This document shows, piece by piece, positions 44,301 through 53,923 of a stretch of DNA of 64,000 nucleotides; the first letter of the stretch is position 1, and the number at the start of each line of letters is the position of its first letter. A model generated the notes under the pieces. The model had not been told where the DNA came from, made no database searches, and was given only the letters and a program-made list of their open reading frames with translations. This DNA is from Petrachloros mirabilis ULC683 (GTDB lineage: Bacteria; Cyanobacteriota; Cyanobacteriia; Thermosynechococcales; Thermosynechococcaceae): the NCBI RefSeq assembly GCF_009939295.1, contig NZ_WVIC01000010.1:1-64000 (forward strand). Reading direction: 5' to 3'. The position numbers and the translations under genes were made by a program.

Positions 44301-44617
44301 ATAAGATGGCCATCTGCCAGGGGAGGGGCAGGATCTTGATAGCGCAGATCAGAAAGTAAGTCTTCTAGCACCATGGCAGTTTGGAGCATGGCATCGGCCT
44401 CGACGGTAACCGCCCCCCCTTTTATCGTGTGCACTGCACGATAGATGTCTTGGATGTCCTCACGCCAGGTCTCAGCACTAAGTTGTTGCACCAAGGTGGC
44501 ATAAGCCTGCAAATGTTGCTGAGTATCTACGGCAAACATAGCTTGCAGCTCTGCCTGAAGCTGAGCTTCTGCCGCCTCAATAGCAGCAGAATCGGAGGAA
44601 AAAGGAGGGACTGTCAT
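41393..44617 (-). CDS. CheA-type hybrid histidine kinase with C-terminal receiver (PixL/PilL-like)
   Basis: About 1,074 residues. The Hpt domain carries the phospho-accepting His63 (YRAVHTIKGGA). A long acidic, Asp/Glu/Leu/Ser-rich linker (residues ~290-450) follows. Then come the dimerisation and HATPase domains (N-box LLRNAYDHGLEAV, G1 DDGRGID, G2 GRGVGMDVV) and a CheW-like domain (LLQVNDRTVAVPTEDIQETV). A C-terminal receiver has TILVVDDAALMRRRLES and the phospho-acceptor in VITDVEMPNMDGF. It ends a six-gene operon and would signal from both MCPs to the CheY and PatA-type outputs. The ATG at 44617 is chosen over a TTG at 44635; neither has a strong ribosome site. Confidence 0.9.
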   Translation of the reverse strand: MTVPPFSSDSAAIEAAEAQLQAELQAMFAVDTQQHLQAYATLVQQLSAETWREDIQDIYRAVHTIKGGAVTVEADAMLQTAMVLEDLLSDLRYQDPAPPLADGHLIQMLMEAGELLGSSLEITDGGEAAIAQVQPTVERVKTLHELIRQRYLPNWSELSQVHQEFAEQGFDLVVLELEMALSSLTASAPIPQEAQATAHQTLAHLRSIGQDLQLASGWTALIARSESLLGASQGAPWQQQWPIYLQVLKDCAKGGGHLTPALESALPPEYVPEIASPSEGISLPTLERPDPMALELELADLAIPAADEDWMPGLSAELDTEMASSFDFNLEPDFSLDLDALAISPDLDSTPSFLDAFGLADLNLEMNHPQTHLNGAEEMEASALASLSEGLTRDFDFDLPATLAQDLTSAPEELTLPESRSLPESLAAPSSTPMDAEMGLFPHQSEAAEPLLPAPSQSMPKSSEKAGVQIPVPLARLDQSSQRMVAALLTARSALTLSRTLQAHMAQMTTLTRESAQSITHLRQLQDDYALLRSLSDEQEAPNGLTLERYRQGYATINRLLENILRMSELGSELEGMTQQAVHGFSQLDRDIIRLKDGIESSRLVPFRNLSLRARAIVRDLTNRYGKPAQLVVEGEQVELDAGVVQQLEPALLHLLRNAYDHGLEAVDERLNQGKPVQGLVHLSVQRRGNLYRLSLQDDGRGIDAETVQRLAEAGGFPLTQTSTPANLLAVLCQPGFSSRAAVSEVSGRGVGMDVVAAQIARMGGRLSLTTQPGRGTTFQIEIPAPQLLVPCILLQVNDRTVAVPTEDIQETVLLSSVQVKRNNASATACSWTVTTERGTAPGFELLSYWQPGDHLWPETAIGLRTRVGGADYWLIADDLLEQAELLIQPLPSPLVPPAGMMGVSLQADGRLISVLDPEALVQVIQQTPALTHRPDEPESAVGSNTITILVVDDAALMRRRLESSLNTYGFTTHACQDGAEAWQWLQSNRMPDLVITDVEMPNMDGFTLIDRCRQAQFTMPILVVSSRLSEEWGHEAKRLGANDYLNKGFSTAELIQRVQQYCAPEPVPLGTEA

Positions 44618-44680
44618 AGGATCAGGAAGACGCAACGACGTAGATAAACAGCAGAGTATGCTTGCAGTTTGCCCTGATTA

Positions 44681-46663
44681 CTAAGGGGCAACCGCTAAGG
44701 CGGGCTGAGAGGAATTGTCAGAAGGCGATGGGGCTGAGCTGTTGACGTGGAAAAATTCCACCATTTCCAATAAGGTGCGAGCCAAACTGCCCATGGCCTC
44801 TGCTTGTTGTTGGGTGATACTGGCTTTGGTGTCGGTATCTGCGGCCAACTGAGCAATTTCTTGGGTTGCGCCTAGGGTTTGTTGCACCACCGCCACAATG
44901 TCGTTACTAGAGTGACTCACCTGTTGCCCCACCTGTGCCAAGCGCCCGGTCACCGATTGGATGTTGTTAAAAGCCTGTCGAGATTTGCCCACCTCACCCG
45001 TGAATTTTTGCACCAGTTGACTGAGGTCAGACACATCCTGGTTTAGCCCAGAGGTCACAGTCTGAATTTGGTCGGTACGCTGCTGCAACTGCATCAGGCT
45101 TTGGTTGGTTTCTGCGGCGAGTCCATTCACCTGCCGCGCCACGGCTTCAAATTCGTGGGCAATGCTGGTGAACTGCTCGGGGTCTTGTTCTTTGAGGGCG
45201 CGCGAGGCCAGCATAGAGGCATTCAGCGCCAGCACCCGGGTGAGCGAGGCCACCCGCTTTTGATCCTTGGAGAACTGAGCCGCCAGTCCCACAAAGTCGT
45301 TGAGAAGCTGGGTTCGCTTCACCATTTGATCGGTGCCCTGCTCCAGGGTGGTAATGCCTTCACCCATGGCGGTCATTTCCTGTTGACCTTCTTGGATGGC
45401 AGTCGTGGCCTGTTGCACCGCCTCGTCAGTGGCTAGGGCTTGTTCGCGAGAATGAGCCGTGAGGGTATTGACAGTTTCCATCAGCGATCGCACCGCATTG
45501 ACCGAGCGAGTCTGAGCCTGGGCTCGATCCGCTGTTTCCACGGCCAGACCTTCTAACTGCTCAGCATTGTCGGTGACTTGCTGTGCTGTGGAAATCACCA
45601 CGGATACAATCCGGTTCAGTGACTCAATCAAGCGGTTTAAGGTATCAGACACCAGCCCAGTAGCCCGCTCGGTGACCTCAGCTTCAATGGTGAGGTTGCC
45701 CTCCTCCAGGGACGTCACCACATCCAAAATATGCGCTACGTCAGTTTGCAAAAGCTCACTTTCAGTGCGGATGCTTTCTTCTTGGGTGGCTCGCTGTTGA
45801 ACTTCCTGCGTGAGTTGCTGGGTCAATGCCAACAGATTGGTTTGGGTCGCTTCCAAAGAAGTTTGAGCCTTGCGCCGGTCTTCAATGTAACGACGGACTG
45901 CAACCAGCACGATATACCAGGTAAGCGCCAACAGCACGAGGCTACCAACGGCAAAGGTCACAGACCAGGCTAACCGTTGTCGATAGCTGCTCAATTGATT
46001 GTCAACATTTGTCCGTAAGGTTTCCAGGGTGCCTTGAATCCCCTCGCTATAGATAGCCTTTTGTTGCTCATAGTCTGGCCCCAGCAAAAGCTGAAGGGCT
46101 TCATTGGCTCGACCGTTACGCACTTTTTCAAAGGCCTGGGTTTCGTAGTCTACTAAGAGTTGGTTGGCGGCGTTGGTCTGCTCTGGATTCAACTGCTCTG
46201 ATATAGGGATTTCAGCCAACAGCGTCTCAATGGCCGCATCTAACTGGGGCACATAGTCGTTGTAGCGATCTTCCCAGCGGGTGTCTCCGGTACTGGCACC
46301 CATGCGGGCGGACATGGTTAGCACTTCATCTAGGTAAATGATGTCACTGCTCAGGTCTTGAATTTCAAACTGCTTGGCGACTGTTGTTTGCAGCCCTCGA
46401 TAGATCCCCCAGATGTTCCAAGTCGAGGTTCCAGTCAGCGCCAGACTCAGGAGCACCGATGCCGAAATTGTCCCGACCAAATGTTTTTGCAGCCCTTGTT
46501 GGCAGCGCCCCAGCCAGGAGGTGGGCGTTGAGCTAGGGTCTAAGACTGGCGGCTGATCTCTAAGGGGAGCATCCCGCCAGCTCAGGTTTTCTAGAGAGGA
46601 AGCGACCACAGGGAGCTGCGGAGCAGAATTGTTATCAGCAGTTGGAAATGATCCAGAGGTCAT
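44681..46663 (-). CDS. Methyl-accepting chemotaxis protein, second copy (PilJ/PixJ-like)
   Basis: About 660 residues: a membrane helix near residues 75-100, an external four-helix-bundle-like sensor (DLSSDIIYLDEVLTMSARMG, then DYETQAFEKVRNGRANEALQ), a second helix (SVTFAVGSLVLLALTWYIVL), and a long helical signalling domain. No GAF or other chromophore domain is present. The signalling tip reads RVLALNASMLASRALKEQDP, differing from the enterobacterial NAAIEAARAGE pattern. The start at 46663 is preferred to 46765 by comparison with the neighbouring paralogue; neither has a clear ribosome site. It is a tandem paralogue of the gene at 46813. Confidence 0.85.
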   Translation of the reverse strand: MTSGSFPTADNNSAPQLPVVASSLENLSWRDAPLRDQPPVLDPSSTPTSWLGRCQQGLQKHLVGTISASVLLSLALTGTSTWNIWGIYRGLQTTVAKQFEIQDLSSDIIYLDEVLTMSARMGASTGDTRWEDRYNDYVPQLDAAIETLLAEIPISEQLNPEQTNAANQLLVDYETQAFEKVRNGRANEALQLLLGPDYEQQKAIYSEGIQGTLETLRTNVDNQLSSYRQRLAWSVTFAVGSLVLLALTWYIVLVAVRRYIEDRRKAQTSLEATQTNLLALTQQLTQEVQQRATQEESIRTESELLQTDVAHILDVVTSLEEGNLTIEAEVTERATGLVSDTLNRLIESLNRIVSVVISTAQQVTDNAEQLEGLAVETADRAQAQTRSVNAVRSLMETVNTLTAHSREQALATDEAVQQATTAIQEGQQEMTAMGEGITTLEQGTDQMVKRTQLLNDFVGLAAQFSKDQKRVASLTRVLALNASMLASRALKEQDPEQFTSIAHEFEAVARQVNGLAAETNQSLMQLQQRTDQIQTVTSGLNQDVSDLSQLVQKFTGEVGKSRQAFNNIQSVTGRLAQVGQQVSHSSNDIVAVVQQTLGATQEIAQLAADTDTKASITQQQAEAMGSLARTLLEMVEFFHVNSSAPSPSDNSSQPALAVAP

Positions 46664-46812
46664 CGTAATGTACCTAATGCGGGGTAAACAAATGTCAAAG
46701 TGAACCCAGGTCTCCTGGTGGTTCGTAGGATAGATTTGGGGGCTCCTCAAACCTACAAAACCCATTTTTAGGAGGTTCTGAAGGTTTTCAATCCATCAAA
46801 ACTGACAGACTG

Positions 46813-48744
46813 CTAGACTTCCACAGCCAGTGCTGGCAGAGTAAAATTCTTGCCTGGATGCGCTTTTGGCGCATTGAGTTGTAAGGTCGTCAGTGTATCC
46901 GTGAAGCCTGAGGGCAATTGAAAGACCTGCACCTTCTGGAGCAAATGATCAGAGAGCTGGGTCATGGTGTCAGCGAGAAAGCGAGCTTCTTGGGCTTGCC
47001 CTGCAATTTGACTAGAGAGTTGAGCAATGGCCTGCATGGCACCAGCCGTCTCGGCAGCAGTTTGAACAATTTCTTGACTGGTGGCAGTGACGGTTTCACC
47101 AGCCGCCATGGCATCTCCGGTCACAGCCTGCACGGTTTGGAAGATCTCGCGGGTTTGTTTTACCCCCTGGGTAAAGCCCCCGACTAATCCCCCTAGGCGC
47201 TGAACGTCGGTATCGACATCCGACACCACGCGATGGATCTGGTTGTTGCGTTGCTCTAGAAGGGCTAAGCCTTCATTGGTCTGCTGAGCTAGGTGGCTCA
47301 CTTGATTGGCGATGGATGCAAATTCTTGGGCCACAGCGGCAAATTGCTGTGGGTCTCGTTGCTCAGCAGCACGAGCGGCAACCAAGGAGGCATTGAGGGC
47401 TAGCATTTGGGTTTGCTCAGCGATGTCGCCTTGGTTGTGGACGAACTGGTCGGCTAGTCCGACAAACTCACCCAGGGTTTTCATGCGCTGGACGATGCGA
47501 TCGCTCCCCTGCTGCAACACAGAAATCTCCTGGTCGAGGGTGTTCACCTCTAGCTGACCGTTAGCAACAGCCGCCTGTAGTTCTTGGAGGGAGTGATTGG
47601 TGTGGTCAAGTTGTTGGGCGGCACTGTGGGCAAATTGGCGCACCCGATCGGTGAGCTGAAGCACCTGATCAACGGCATTTACCTGCTGATCTGTGTCTTT
47701 GGCGACAGCAGCGGCGATGGTGCGCTGCTGTTTGCTGCTGGTGGAGACCTGTTGGCTGGTGGTTGACACCTGACAGACAATGCGGGCGAGTTCTTCGATC
47801 AGACGGTTGAGAGTGTCTCCCACCAGTCCGGTGGCTCGTTCATTGACGATGGCTTGGGTGGTGAGATCTCCCTGCTCGATGGAGCACACTACATCCAGAA
47901 TATGATCTACATCCTCTAAAAGCTGCTCCCCTTCTTCTCGCACTTGATCTTCCTGGTGCTTCCGGGTTTCAATTTCGTGCTGGAGCTGGGTGTTGAGACC
48001 CATTAGGTTTTGCTGGGACTGTTGCAGCGAGTCTTGGGCAGTTTTGCGATCGCGGATATAGTCGCGCACGGCTGAGAGCACCAAAATCCAGGCTCCTAAC
48101 AAGATTGGGAAGGTGGCAGCGGCAAATCCGATAGAGACCTGTAGCTGCTGGCGATAGGCTTGCAACTGTTGGGCAATCAAGACCTCAACTTGCTCTAGGA
48201 CGCGGTTAATCCCTTGGGAATAGATGTCTTTTTGTTCAGTGTAGTCTGCGCCTAGCAACAGGTTGAGAGCGGCGTCAGCTTGACCGTTACGCACCAACTC
48301 AAAGGCTTGGGTTTCATACTCAATGAGGAGTTGATTGGCGGTGTCGGTTTGGCTGGCTTCGACGCGAATGGCATCGGTGACGCCATTTAGGGTTTGCTGA
48401 ATAGCCTGATCGAGCTGGGGTTCAAATTGGTTGTAGCGTTCCTCCCAGGCTAGGTCGCCTGTGCTGGCAGCCATGCGAGCGGACATGGTCAACACTTCGT
48501 CTAGATGTACAATCTTGCCACTCAGCTTTTGCATCTCGAACTGGCGCGTCACTGTGGTACGGAAACCCCGATAGACATTCCAGGTATTCCACATGGAGCC
48601 CCCAAAGAGAATCAGGCTGCCCGCAATGGTGACGGAGATAGTCCCCACCAGATTTTCACGCACAAACTGTTGCAGCCGTGCCGCTAATGTCGGAGCGTCT
48701 GGAGTTGAGAGGGGCATTGACCGGGAAGATTGAATAGAGTTCAT
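46813..48744 (-). CDS. Methyl-accepting chemotaxis protein, first copy (PilJ/PixJ-like)
   Basis: A 643-residue receptor with the same architecture as its downstream neighbour: membrane helix ~38-60 (VGTISVTIAGSLILF), external helical sensor with the nearly identical block KIVHLDEVLTMSARMAASTG, second helix (SIGFAAATFPILLGAWILVL), coiled coil and signalling hairpin (QMLALNASLVAARAAEQRDP). The two proteins are clearly a tandem duplication that has diverged most in the signalling tail. The operon position after CheW matches PixJ/PilJ. Ligand unknown; without photoreceptor domains, a mechanical or chemical signal is more likely than light. Confidence 0.87.
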   Translation of the reverse strand: MNSIQSSRSMPLSTPDAPTLAARLQQFVRENLVGTISVTIAGSLILFGGSMWNTWNVYRGFRTTVTRQFEMQKLSGKIVHLDEVLTMSARMAASTGDLAWEERYNQFEPQLDQAIQQTLNGVTDAIRVEASQTDTANQLLIEYETQAFELVRNGQADAALNLLLGADYTEQKDIYSQGINRVLEQVEVLIAQQLQAYRQQLQVSIGFAAATFPILLGAWILVLSAVRDYIRDRKTAQDSLQQSQQNLMGLNTQLQHEIETRKHQEDQVREEGEQLLEDVDHILDVVCSIEQGDLTTQAIVNERATGLVGDTLNRLIEELARIVCQVSTTSQQVSTSSKQQRTIAAAVAKDTDQQVNAVDQVLQLTDRVRQFAHSAAQQLDHTNHSLQELQAAVANGQLEVNTLDQEISVLQQGSDRIVQRMKTLGEFVGLADQFVHNQGDIAEQTQMLALNASLVAARAAEQRDPQQFAAVAQEFASIANQVSHLAQQTNEGLALLEQRNNQIHRVVSDVDTDVQRLGGLVGGFTQGVKQTREIFQTVQAVTGDAMAAGETVTATSQEIVQTAAETAGAMQAIAQLSSQIAGQAQEARFLADTMTQLSDHLLQKVQVFQLPSGFTDTLTTLQLNAPKAHPGKNFTLPALAVEV

Positions 48745-48841
48745 AACACAAACCAGTTTGAGGGAGCCAAATAAAACAAGGCAGCAGCAGCAAGCCTCCA
48801 GAGGATGAGTTGAGAACTAGGAGTTCAGTTACTCCTGGTTC

Positions 48842-49348
48842 TTAGGGTGAAACCTTGGCGTCCTCGGAAGGGTTGGGGGTCATAGTGCCCCATTGACGAG
48901 GCTGCCACATGTCTTGGGGCAACCAGTGCGGATGCAGTAAAACCTGAGTATGGGGTAGGGGAGGGGTGCCAACTGTGGGAGTCCAGGAGGTCATCGCACT
49001 TGGGGTGTTGGCAGTTCCCCCAAGGAGTTGATCCACTACGAGGCCGACATGAGCCAAGTTGGCGACGGTGGCATTGAGAGAAACGACGATAGAGGTTTCT
49101 CTGAGACCTGTTTCTGGCAATTGCAGAAGGCGATGCCCCGATACCAGGGGCAAAATAGCGCCGCTGTGGTGGATGACGCCCAGAAACAACGGCGAATAGA
49201 AGGGCAAATCTAAAAGCTGCGATCGCGACACCCGGATAATCTCAGCCACCCAGTCTGAGGGAATGCCCACATTGACGGCACCCACTCGGGTGAAAATCAA
49301 TTGCTGCGAGGTAGAAGGCGGTCGCTCAGGAGAAAGCACCATGGACAT
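48842..49348 (-). CDS. CheW-like adaptor (PixI/PilI-type)
   Basis: A 168-residue protein with a CheW fold (TRVGAVNVGIPSDWVAEIIR, YSPLFLGVIHHSGAILPLVS), which links receptors to the CheA kinase. The C-terminal tail is Pro/Thr-rich and unusual. It lies between the CheY gene (upstream, 11 bases away) and the first MCP gene, as in the Synechocystis pix/pil operons. The start ATG (MSMVLSP) is used. Confidence 0.85.
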   Translation of the reverse strand: MSMVLSPERPPSTSQQLIFTRVGAVNVGIPSDWVAEIIRVSRSQLLDLPFYSPLFLGVIHHSGAILPLVSGHRLLQLPETGLRETSIVVSLNATVANLAHVGLVVDQLLGGTANTPSAMTSWTPTVGTPPLPHTQVLLHPHWLPQDMWQPRQWGTMTPNPSEDAKVSP

Positions 49349-49359
49349 ACTGAGTTCCT

Positions 49360-49722
49360 TTAGGCTGCCACCCGCTCTAGGACTTGAGTTACATTTTCCT
49401 GGGTGACTGGCTTCACGAGATAATCATCGGCTCCAGCTCGTTTAATGCCATAGTTCACCTCCAGCGGTGTTTTCTTGCCAGAGTAGAGAACTACATATTG
49501 ATTCGTGGTCTTGGGGTTAAGTCGCAGCGATCTCAGGAACTTGTATCCATCTTGTTCTGGCATCACCACATCTAAAAACACCAGGTCATAGCGGTCTGAT
49601 TCTAGATGGGTGAGGGCATCTGCGGTATTGTCGCACTGTTCAACCTCATGCCCGAGCATGGTTAAGAGGCTGGCCAGGGAGTGTCGATCGACAGAGCTGT
49701 CATCAATAATAAGAAATCGCAT
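49360..49722 (-). CDS. CheY-type single-domain response regulator (PixH/PilH-like)
   Basis: A 120-residue receiver with the acidic pair in LIIDDSSVDRHS, the phospho-acceptor Asp in DLVFLDVVMPEQDGY, the conserved Ser in VVLYSGKK and the Lys in YLVKPVT. It has no output domain. In related operons such a protein either signals to the pilus motor or drains phosphate from CheA. It is the second gene of the operon, 32 bases after the PatA-type regulator. Confidence 0.92.
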   Translation of the reverse strand: MRFLIIDDSSVDRHSLASLLTMLGHEVEQCDNTADALTHLESDRYDLVFLDVVMPEQDGYKFLRSLRLNPKTTNQYVVLYSGKKTPLEVNYGIKRAGADDYLVKPVTQENVTQVLERVAA

Positions 49723-49754
49723 CTTCTAAGAACTCCATTAAGGGTTGACAAAAC

Positions 49755-50996
49755 TTATGCGCTGAGCTTCTGTGCTTCTCTGGGGGAATCGGGAGCCGTA
49801 ATCAGGGTTTGAATCAGCTCTTGTAAATTGGTTTGAAACCGATCAATTTCACTCATGGCCATGGGCTTGGTCAAAAATTCACAACCACTCCACTGCGCCC
49901 GCCACTTATTCGATAATTTTTGCTCTCCCGTGAGGATGACTAGGGGTGTTCCTGAGAGCATGGGCTGCTGTCGTACCTGTTTGACCAGTTCAAATCCGGT
50001 AATGCCAGGCATGTTGATATCGACAAAGGCTACCGCAGGCTTGATCTGAGCCATCATAGCTAGGGCTTGCTCTGCCTGCTGACAGACCACGACGGGATAC
50101 CCCAGTGCCGTCACCAAGCTTTGGAACTGAGACAGCACCAAGGCTGAATCATCAATGATCATGACGGTTGAGGGGGTTGCCTGAGTAGGCTGCTCAAGTG
50201 ACACCAGCCCCGCATTGACTAATTTGGCGAAGAACTTGGCAATTTCTAAAGAGTCTTTGGCTAGAGCCGTTGCAATTTGATGCAAGGAGCTGCCGTTTTT
50301 CGATACGGTCTGAATCCATTGACGCTGGGCTTCAGGCAACTGACTGCGTTGGATGGCTTCAAGATTCAGCATCGGAACCATGCCCATGGAGGGCACATAG
50401 GGTTTGAGCTGTTGCCAGAGCATCTGCCGCTGCTGTGCCTCATACAATAGCTCTGAAACTTTATATCCCGCAATCGGCAGTTGGGCGGGCAAGTTAGGGT
50501 CGTCGATAAAAACGGCTTCCCCTTCACCCAGGAGCAGGTAAATATCAAAATTGTTGAGCACTTTGAGACGTAACGCCTCTTGGACTTGGGATAAAGTGAC
50601 AATCCCCATTGCCTGCATTTGCGCAATTAATGTGGCAGGAGCAACGGCCTGAGATTTGATGCTCTGTTGTTGCCGTGCAAAATAAGGCTTAATGGATTCA
50701 TGGCGCGTCTGGGGAATATAGCGCTGCACAATCTTGAGTAGGTTTTCACTATTCCATTGCTGGGTACCTGCGTAGCAGAGTTGCCCTCGAACTAGCCCTA
50801 GATGTGCACAATGTTGCTGTTTAGCACGCCGCAAACGAGTGAAGCGCAGTTGCCAATAGCCATTTTGGACGTTTTCAGAGCACGCGATCAGTTGGGGCAC
50901 TAATTCCTGACCCCGAAAAGCAAACTGGTGCGCTTGAACAAAATTCTGTATCATATCCGGAACAACAGTAGCAGTGAATACCGTCTGGGCGTTCAA
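49755..50996 (-). CDS. PatA-type response regulator (PATAN-REC; PixG/PilG-like)
   Basis: A 413-residue protein with a PATAN-like N-terminal region containing LRFTRLRRAKQQHCAHLGLV and GYKVSELLYEAQQRQMLWQQ, then a receiver (TVMIIDDSALVLSQFQSLVT). The phospho-acceptor is in VAFVDINMPGITGFELV. In cyanobacteria such proteins bind pilus ATPases and set the direction of type IV pilus activity. It is the first gene of the chemotaxis operon. The frame opens at TTG 50996, one base after a purine-rich stretch; a later ATG (MIQNF) is possible. Confidence 0.85.
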   Translation of the reverse strand: MNAQTVFTATVVPDMIQNFVQAHQFAFRGQELVPQLIACSENVQNGYWQLRFTRLRRAKQQHCAHLGLVRGQLCYAGTQQWNSENLLKIVQRYIPQTRHESIKPYFARQQQSIKSQAVAPATLIAQMQAMGIVTLSQVQEALRLKVLNNFDIYLLLGEGEAVFIDDPNLPAQLPIAGYKVSELLYEAQQRQMLWQQLKPYVPSMGMVPMLNLEAIQRSQLPEAQRQWIQTVSKNGSSLHQIATALAKDSLEIAKFFAKLVNAGLVSLEQPTQATPSTVMIIDDSALVLSQFQSLVTALGYPVVVCQQAEQALAMMAQIKPAVAFVDINMPGITGFELVKQVRQQPMLSGTPLVILTGEQKLSNKWRAQWSGCEFLTKPMAMSEIDRFQTNLQELIQTLITAPDSPREAQKLSA

Positions 50997-51151
50997 ACTC
51001 TCTCAACATTTGAGCTAGTCTCAGTATTCCCTGGCTATGTGAAGACATGACACGGCTGGGTTATTTTTTCTTTTGCAAAATTTTGATGCCCCCACCCAGA
51101 TGTGGAGGGTTACGCTTGACCTGTCTCAAGATGAGCTGTGTTTTTTGGATT

Positions 51152-53092
51152 TCAACCCCGCTCTGTGCTTCCGCTAGCAACCACTGGGGGAGACTGCTCT
51201 CGAAGTACCAGGGTTTCTAGGTACACCAACAGAGCATTGATGTCAGATGGGTTCACCCCACCAATGCGGGTGGCTTGGCCAAGGGTGAGGGGTTGGACTT
51301 TGAGGAGTTTTTCTCGGGCTTCCATGGAGAGGGTTTGGATCTGCGCATAGTCCAAATTGGCTGGGAGTTTGCGCTGGGCTTGACGGCTAACCTGTTCGAT
51401 TTGGCGCGTTTGCCGTTTGATGTAGCCCTCATATTTAATCTCGATTTCTACCCCGGCTTGTTCAGCTTCGGTTAACTTAGATGTGCCCAAGCCATGCCCT
51501 AACAAATGCTCATAGTGAAAACCGGGGCGGCGGAGGAGTTCGGCTAGGGTAATGGCTCCGTTGATACGCTGTTGGGTTTGGGTTGCGATCGCCACCCCCA
51601 CTGGCTCTTTTTCTTTAATTCGGGTTTTCTGGAGGCGAGTTTGTTCGGCAGCCATATTGGCCTGCTTCTGGGTAAACAAGTGCCAGCGGCGCTCATCAAT
51701 CAGCCCCACCTCTCGACCCAGAGGTGTCAGGCGTTGATCGGCATTGTCTGAGCGTAGGATCAGCCGATATTCCGAGCGACTGGTGAGCATTCGATAGGGC
51801 TCTCGCAAATCCTTGGTACAGAGGTCATCAATCAGGGTGCCGATATAGCTCTGCTCCCGGGGAAAGACAATCATCTCTTGATGGCGCACAAACCGGGCAG
51901 CGTTGATGCCCGCCACAATCCCTTGGGCAGCCGCTTCTTCGTAGCCTGTGGTGCCATTGATTTGGCCAGCACAAAACAGCCCCTCGATCTGTTTGGTCAT
52001 CAGGGTTGCATAGCACTGGGTGGCCGGGAGGTAGTCATATTCCACGGCATAGGCGGGTCTGAGCATTTGGCAGTGCTCTAGGCCGGGGAGCGATCGCAGC
52101 AATTGCAGTTGCAACGTCTCCGGTAGCCCCGTGGAAAATCCTTGAATATACAGCTCTGGAATATCCCGCCCTTCTGGTTCAATGAAAATCTGGTGGCTGT
52201 CCTTGTCAGCAAAGCGAACAATTTTGTCCTCAATGCTAGGGCAATAGCGAGGCCCCTTGGCATCCACCCAGCCCCCATAGACCGGGGACAGGTGCAGATT
52301 TTGCCGGATCAGGCGATGGGTTTGCGCCGTGGTGCGGGTGATGTAGCAGTTCATTTGCTGCCGCTCCACCCAAACCTCCGGGTCAAAGCTGAACCAGCGC
52401 ACCTGTTCATCGGGGGGCTGGGGCTCCATTTGGGTGTAATCGACCGAGCGTTTGTCCACCCGCGCTGGCGTCCCCGTCTTTAGGCGTCCCGTTTCAAAGC
52501 CCAGGCGAGCTAGAGTGTGGGTCAAGCCTTCGGCGGCAAACTCGCCGGCGCGGCCCGCCGCCATGGAGCGATTGCCCACCCAAATGCGGCCGCCCAGGAA
52601 GGTGCCCGTGGTCAAGATTACTGTTTTACAAGCAAAGGCCACCCCAAAATAGGTCTGTAGGCCGACCACCTCTTGATTAGGCCCCAACACCAAATCAGTC
52701 ACCATCCCCTCCCGCAGGGTTAGGTTGGACTGATTTTCGACAATGCCCTTCATGACGGCGGCATATTCCCGCTTGTCCGTCTGGGCGCGCAGTGCCCACA
52801 CCGCTGGCCCTCGGGAGTGATTGAGCAGCCGCTTTTGCAGATAGGTGCGATCGGCCATTTTACCAATTTCGCCCCCTAGGGCATCCACCTCATGGGTGAG
52901 TTGGGACTTGGCCGGGGCACCCACCGCCGGATTGCAGGGCTGCCAGGCAATTTTGTCCAGATTCAGCGTCAGCAATAGAGTACGGCAGCCCAAGCGAGCC
53001 GTGGCGAGGGCAGCTTCGCAACCCGCATGGCCAGCCCCCACCACCACCACATCAAAGGCATCGATAAACTCCACTGTCGGCTGCATAGTCAT
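51152..53092 (-). CDS. mnmG: tRNA U34 carboxymethylaminomethyl-modifying enzyme MnmG (GidA)
   Basis: A 646-residue FAD enzyme that with MnmE modifies the wobble uridine of several tRNAs. The FAD-binding motif [20 protein letters not shown] at the start is followed by [20 protein letters not shown], the conserved [16 protein letters not shown] and, near the end, the GidA C-terminal domain (DIDYAQIQ-like [18 protein letters not shown], then [17 protein letters not shown]). mnmE is not in the window. The gene is monocistronic. Confidence 0.96.
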   Translation of the reverse strand: MTMQPTVEFIDAFDVVVVGAGHAGCEAALATARLGCRTLLLTLNLDKIAWQPCNPAVGAPAKSQLTHEVDALGGEIGKMADRTYLQKRLLNHSRGPAVWALRAQTDKREYAAVMKGIVENQSNLTLREGMVTDLVLGPNQEVVGLQTYFGVAFACKTVILTTGTFLGGRIWVGNRSMAAGRAGEFAAEGLTHTLARLGFETGRLKTGTPARVDKRSVDYTQMEPQPPDEQVRWFSFDPEVWVERQQMNCYITRTTAQTHRLIRQNLHLSPVYGGWVDAKGPRYCPSIEDKIVRFADKDSHQIFIEPEGRDIPELYIQGFSTGLPETLQLQLLRSLPGLEHCQMLRPAYAVEYDYLPATQCYATLMTKQIEGLFCAGQINGTTGYEEAAAQGIVAGINAARFVRHQEMIVFPREQSYIGTLIDDLCTKDLREPYRMLTSRSEYRLILRSDNADQRLTPLGREVGLIDERRWHLFTQKQANMAAEQTRLQKTRIKEKEPVGVAIATQTQQRINGAITLAELLRRPGFHYEHLLGHGLGTSKLTEAEQAGVEIEIKYEGYIKRQTRQIEQVSRQAQRKLPANLDYAQIQTLSMEAREKLLKVQPLTLGQATRIGGVNPSDINALLVYLETLVLREQSPPVVASGSTERG

Positions 53093-53227
53093 GGGATAAA
53101 GCGACTCAATGCAATGTCTTGATTGTAGCGATTGCTGCCCTAGACTCTCCTTAGCTGAGCGTTGCAGCCAGATGGCTGCTTTATACTATCGTAAGAATGC
53201 CTCCTCTTCAGTTTTTGCCGCGATCAC

Positions 53228-53773
53228 ATGGGTTTTTGGAAAAGTCTGTTTAATGGGTCAGGTTCTGCGTCCTCGCAGGCCGTTATCTCGGCAAATGGCT
53301 TGGGGTATCAGGTTGAAGATGCAACTTCTAACTCACAAAGCGGTGTTAAGTCTCGAATCCTGTTTAGTAAAGAGCGTGAACTGGATCTCTACGAACTCGA
53401 AGAACTCTGTGATGCGGTGGGTTGGTCTCGGCGTCCCCTAAGAAAAGTTCGGAAAGCCATCCAGCACAGCTTTTTGGTGATCTCTATGTGGGAGCAGCGC
53501 GGCAACTATCGCCGGTTGATTGGCTTTTCGCGGGCGACTTCTGACCATGCCTTTAATGCCACCATCTGGGATGTGGTGGTGCATCCTGACTTTCAGGGGC
53601 GGGGTTTAGGCAGAGCGCTGATGAAAGAAATTATTCGAGAACTCCGCAACCAAGACATCAGCAACATCACCCTGTTTGCCGATCCCCATGTGGTCAATTT
53701 TTATCGGGATTTGGGGTTTTCCCCCGATCCAGAAGGCATCAAGGGGATGTTTTGGTATCCTAATTCCCGCTGA
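53228..53773 (+). CDS. GNAT-family N-acetyltransferase (Ycf52-like)
   Basis: A 181-residue acetyltransferase. The acetyl-CoA binding motif A is [20 protein letters not shown], followed by the C-terminal [20 protein letters not shown]. The middle block [20 protein letters not shown] and overall length match the plastid-encoded Ycf52 group. Plant relatives include chloroplast acetyltransferases reported to act on proteins and on serotonin; the substrate of this one cannot be read from sequence. It is divergent from mnmG. Confidence 0.85.
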   Translation: MGFWKSLFNGSGSASSQAVISANGLGYQVEDATSNSQSGVKSRILFSKERELDLYELEELCDAVGWSRRPLRKVRKAIQHSFLVISMWEQRGNYRRLIGFSRATSDHAFNATIWDVVVHPDFQGRGLGRALMKEIIRELRNQDISNITLFADPHVVNFYRDLGFSPDPEGIKGMFWYPNSR

Positions 53774-53923
53774 ACCGCTAGGTAAGTTGGGCTCTACCGG
53801 CTCTGACCTGCTGCAAGTTCAGCGACGAAATCAAAACAATTGACTTGTAAGAGTTTCAGAATTTTTGAAGTGTGACTAGCATGCTGAATCCCAGAAGAGC
53901 CATGGATGTTCGCTACCCCTCAG

